Source of the DNA: DATAYF01 sp036272735
GTDB taxonomy: Bacteria > Chloroflexota > Ktedonobacteria > Ktedonobacterales > Ktedonobacteraceae
DNA length: 9,152 bases
Assembly (NCBI GenBank): GCA_036272735.1
Contig: DATAYF010000779.1
Span: 1-9,152 of the forward strand
Direction: 5' to 3'
Shown here: positions 7,613 through 9,152 of the stretch, in pieces
Layout of the letters: the number at the start of each line of letters is the position of its first letter
Numbering within the stretch: position 1 is the stretch's first letter
Notes under the pieces: generated by a model
What the model was told of the DNA's origin: nothing
The model's input: only the letters and a program-made list of their open reading frames with translations
The model's database searches: none
Translations under genes and position numbers: made by a program

Positions 7613-8289
7613 GCGACGACCGATCTTCAGTGGCAGAGGAGCAATCGGGAACGACCAGGAACCTGCGCGTAGCCGTGCTGGTCTCAGGAAGTGGTAGCAA
7701 TTTGCAAGCGCTGATCGACGCTATTGAGAGCAAGCAGCTACCAGGCGTCGAGATTGCGTTGGTGGTGAGCAATAAGGCCAACGCGGTTGGGCTACAACGC
7801 GCACTCAAGCAGAAGGTACCCACGCTCTTTTTGCCCTGGAAAGATCGGGGCCAGGCTGAAAGGAAGCTGGCCGAAATGCTCAAACTGTTCGAAGCTGATA
7901 TTATTGTGCTGGCGGGCTGGATGCGCATTCTCTCCGCCACCTTTATCGAGCAATTTCCGCAACGTATCATCAACCTGCATCCGGCACTCCTACCCAGGAG
8001 CGGGCAAGGTGATACGTACACCACCAGCGATGGAACAACGATACCAGTGTTCCGGGGCCTGCACGTCGTGCGCTCAGCGCTGGAAGCTGGCCTGAAGGTC
8101 ACTGGCAGCAGCGTGCACTATGTCATTCCCGAAGTGGATGCCGGGCCGGTCGTTTGCCAGGCCGAAGTGCCTATTCAAGCAGGCGACGATGAGGAGACGC
8201 TGCACGAACGCGTCAAGCAGGCCGAGCACAGACTGGTCGTTGAAGCCGTGCGCCACTGTGCTGCGAAATATGCGCTAGCGACAAAGTAG
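7609..8289 (+). CDS. purN: GAR transformylase (phosphoribosylglycinamide formyltransferase, folate-dependent), with active-site insertion
   Basis: PurN moves a formyl group from 10-formyltetrahydrofolate to GAR, giving FGAR, step 3 of the pathway. Of 226 residues, 1-19 are a hydrophilic extension before the first strand (LRVAVLVSGSGSNLQAL, 19-35). The catalytic triad is present: Asn122 and His124 in INLHPALLP, and Asp177 in PEVDAGPVV. Between LLP (127-129) and GLHVVRSALEAG (150-161) are 20 residues where E. coli PurN has only three, an insertion of about 17 with the polar sequence GDTYTTSDGTTIPVFR. It sits beside the active site. TGSSVHYV (165-172) and the remainder are ordinary. The start overlaps purE by ATGA; GAGGTG (7595-7600) is the probable ribosome site. 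The gene ends 18 bases before the long hairpin that probably closes the operon. Confidence 0.95.
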   Translation: MSDDRSSVAEEQSGTTRNLRVAVLVSGSGSNLQALIDAIESKQLPGVEIALVVSNKANAVGLQRALKQKVPTLFLPWKDRGQAERKLAEMLKLFEADIIVLAGWMRILSATFIEQFPQRIINLHPALLPRSGQGDTYTTSDGTTIPVFRGLHVVRSALEAGLKVTGSSVHYVIPEVDAGPVVCQAEVPIQAGDDEETLHERVKQAEHRLVVEAVRHCAAKYALATK

Positions 8290-8307
8290 CGAGCTTCTGT
8301 ATTAACT

Positions 8308-8378
8308 AAAGCATTAATACATAAATATGCGTGTATGGGCTGGCAGCCCATACACGCATATTTATGTATTAATGCTTT
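8308..8378. terminator. Perfect 34-bp inverted repeat with 3-nt loop, probable operon terminator
   Basis: Arms 8308-8341 and 8345-8378 are exact reverse complements, separated only by GGC at 8342-8344. The outer part of the stem is AT-rich and the tip GC-rich (GCGTGTATGGGCT). The right arm runs into a total of five T's (8376-8380), and the left arm begins with AAA. The place, 18 bases after purN and before unrelated mobile DNA, fits a rho-independent terminator, but the stem is several times longer than usual and AT-rich at its base. It could also be a small palindromic repeat or a non-autonomous transposon. Confidence 0.55.
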
Positions 8379-8424
8379 TTGGGCATGTGCTGAATATTCC
8401 CCCCTATTCTCTGGCTTACAATAG

Positions 8425-8528
8425 ACGGGCAAGAAAGCCACGAGCATTCATGCCGGGGATGCAGTGCCCGTTCCTTCTGGGGGGCAGAGGAGGAGGGGCT
8501 TTCCTGCCTGAGAAAGCGTGAAACGCTT
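8425..8528. repeat. Cluster of small inverted repeats ahead of tnpB
   Basis: ACGGGCA (8425-8431) pairs with TGCCCGT (8465-8471), enclosing GCAT/ATGC (8444-8447, 8450-8453). GGCAG (8483-8487) pairs with CTGCC (8504-8508). AAGCGT (8514-8519) pairs with ACGCTT (8523-8528) around a GAA loop. Subterminal hairpins are typical of IS200/IS605 element ends, and the segment 8433-8460 recalls a worn copy of the hairpin found after tnpB genes. Element ends cannot be placed from this window. Confidence 0.3.
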
Positions 8529-8555
8529 GACAAAGGTTCCTGCGTCTGCTAACAT
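8527..8555 (+). promoter_or_regulatory. Sigma70-like promoter for tnpB
   Basis: A consensus -35 box TTGACA (8527-8532) is followed after 17 bases by TAACAT (8550-8555), four of six matches to the -10 consensus. Transcription would start near 8562, about 30 bases before the tnpB ATG. The -35 box overlaps the right arm of the small hairpin 8514-8528. Confidence 0.45.
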
Positions 8556-8590
8556 TAGAACACGTATTCTATTGACAGGAAGGCAGATGC

Positions 8591-9152
8591 ATGGCACCCA
8601 CGCGGTCCAGGAAGCAACGCGCCACGCCAACGTCCGCGACGCCGACCAGGCGGAGCAGGAGGACGCCCACGTTCCTGCTTGAACTGTCCCTGGAGGTCGA
8701 GGCAGGCCAGGCCAGGCGCCTGCGCGCCCAAATGGCGCGCAGGTCGCCAGTTCTATAATGCCGTGCTGTCTGAAGGACAGAAGCGTTTGCGACAGATGCG
8801 GGCCGATCCCGCCTGGTCCGTTGCCAGCGCCATTCCCCGCACACAGCAGCGGGAACGACACGCTGCCTTTTCGGCCTTGCGAGTACGGTATGGCTTCTCG
8901 GAGTATGCGCTGCATACCTACGCCAGAACGGCGCGCGTCTCCTGGCTCGCCGACCATCTGGATGCAGTCCTGGCCCAGACGCTGGCAAGTCGCGCCTATC
9001 ATGCCCTCAATCGTGTCTGTTTGGGACACGCCAAACGCGTCCGGTTCAAGAGCAAGGGTCGGGGTCTCTCGAGCATCGAGAACAAGCGCAACGATACCGG
9101 CTTGCGTTTTGTGCTGGACCCACCAGAAACCGGGCAGCAGGTGTCCTCATCT
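8591..9152 (+). pseudogene. tnpB: tnpB (IS200/IS605-type RNA-guided nuclease family), N-terminal part, frameshifted and cut by the window end
   Basis: An ATG at 8591, 7 bases after AGGAAGG (8577-8583), opens a 55-codon frame: a Thr/Arg-rich basic start, then TFLLELSLEVEAGQARRLRA, a typical TnpB first strand and helix, ending at TAA 8756-8758. The similarity continues in another frame, from about 8739 to the window end: GRQFYNAVLSEGQKRLRQMR, ALRVRYGFSEYALHTYAR, SWLADHLDAVLAQTLASRAY, RVRFKSKGRGLSSIENK, NDTGLRFVLDPPE. Together they read as the TnpB N-terminal region. The break is at GGCGCGCAGG (8734-8743); adding one GC pair there would give MARAGRQFYNAV and restore the frame, so loss of a GC dinucleotide by slippage is the simplest cause. 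The RuvC and zinc-ribbon regions would lie beyond the window. TnpB proteins cut DNA using a guide RNA from the element end. A sequencing error or an assembly error is possible. Confidence 0.8.

Larger units (their letters stand above)
8425..9152 (+). mobile_element. Left portion of an IS200/IS605-type (IS1341-like, tnpB-only) element, boundaries undefined
   Basis: The tnpB fragment, its own promoter and the run of small hairpins in front of it indicate the left part of a tnpB-bearing element inserted downstream of the purine operon. No tnpA (Y1 transposase) is seen on either strand here. The left end is set at the first hairpin only for convenience; the true end could be anywhere from about 8380 to 8580, and the right end is outside the window. 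Confidence 0.4.

Noticed and set aside
7470..8102. Reverse-strand open frame of 210 codons across the purE-purN junction
   Set aside because: It is antisense to two clear family genes, is rich in Ser, Arg and Pro as expected for a shadow frame, and matches no family I know.
8327..8521. Forward 64-codon frame starting inside the long palindrome
   Set aside because: It begins in the stem of the hairpin, has no ribosome site, and its translation has no recognisable motif.
8572..8577. Second TTGACA as a promoter -35 box
   Set aside because: It lies only 13 bases before the tnpB start codon and no -10 box follows at the right distance; it overlaps the ribosome-site region.
8448..9029. Reverse-strand open frame of 193 codons over tnpB and its upstream region
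   Set aside because: The forward strand carries clear TnpB similarity over most of this stretch; the reverse reading shows no family motif.
1..9152. CRISPR array, tRNA or rRNA genes
   Set aside because: No regularly spaced direct repeats and no tRNA or rRNA-like stretches were seen; nearly all of 1-8289 is coding.

Overview
The window is the body of a bacterial de novo purine biosynthesis cluster, with every gene on the + strand, followed by the start of a transposon-associated tnpB gene. The order is purL (3' part), a purQ-purM fusion, purC, purF, purD, purE, purN, a very long perfect hairpin, then a frameshifted tnpB cut by the window edge. Base composition is moderately GC-rich. The PurL and PurE protein types, the purQM fusion and the Ktedonobacteria-like TnpB sequence suggest a Chloroflexota organism, perhaps of class Ktedonobacteria. 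That placement is inference from remembered family resemblance; no search was run.

Layout. 1-1436 is the C-terminal part of FGAM synthase (PurL), overlapping by 4 bases a single ORF (1433-3328) that joins the glutaminase PurQ to AIR synthetase PurM. A gap of about 180 bases (3329-3507) has competing inverted repeats and precedes purC (3508-4269). A 74-base gap with a small hairpin leads to purF (4344-5846), whose stop overlaps the purD start (5846-7108). purE (7133-7612) overlaps purN (7609-8289) by 4 bases. At 8308-8378 lies a perfect 34-bp stem with a 3-nt loop, probably the end of the operon. The stretch 8290-8590 has no gene; it holds this hairpin, smaller inverted repeats and a good sigma70-like promoter for tnpB.

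How the genes work together. PurF makes phosphoribosylamine from PRPP and glutamine, PurD makes GAR, PurN formylates it, PurL with PurQ makes FGAM, PurM closes the ring to AIR, PurE carboxylates AIR to CAIR, and PurC makes SAICAR. The window therefore covers PRPP to SAICAR. purS, purK, purB and purH are not seen. The absence of purK fits the main biochemical point of interest: PurE looks like the class II AIR carboxylase, which uses CO2 directly, and PurC also looks like the animal PAICS type. Other points of interest are the PurQ-PurM fusion, a 17-residue insertion next to the PurN active site, the 34-bp palindrome, and a tnpB apparently broken by loss of one GC dinucleotide.
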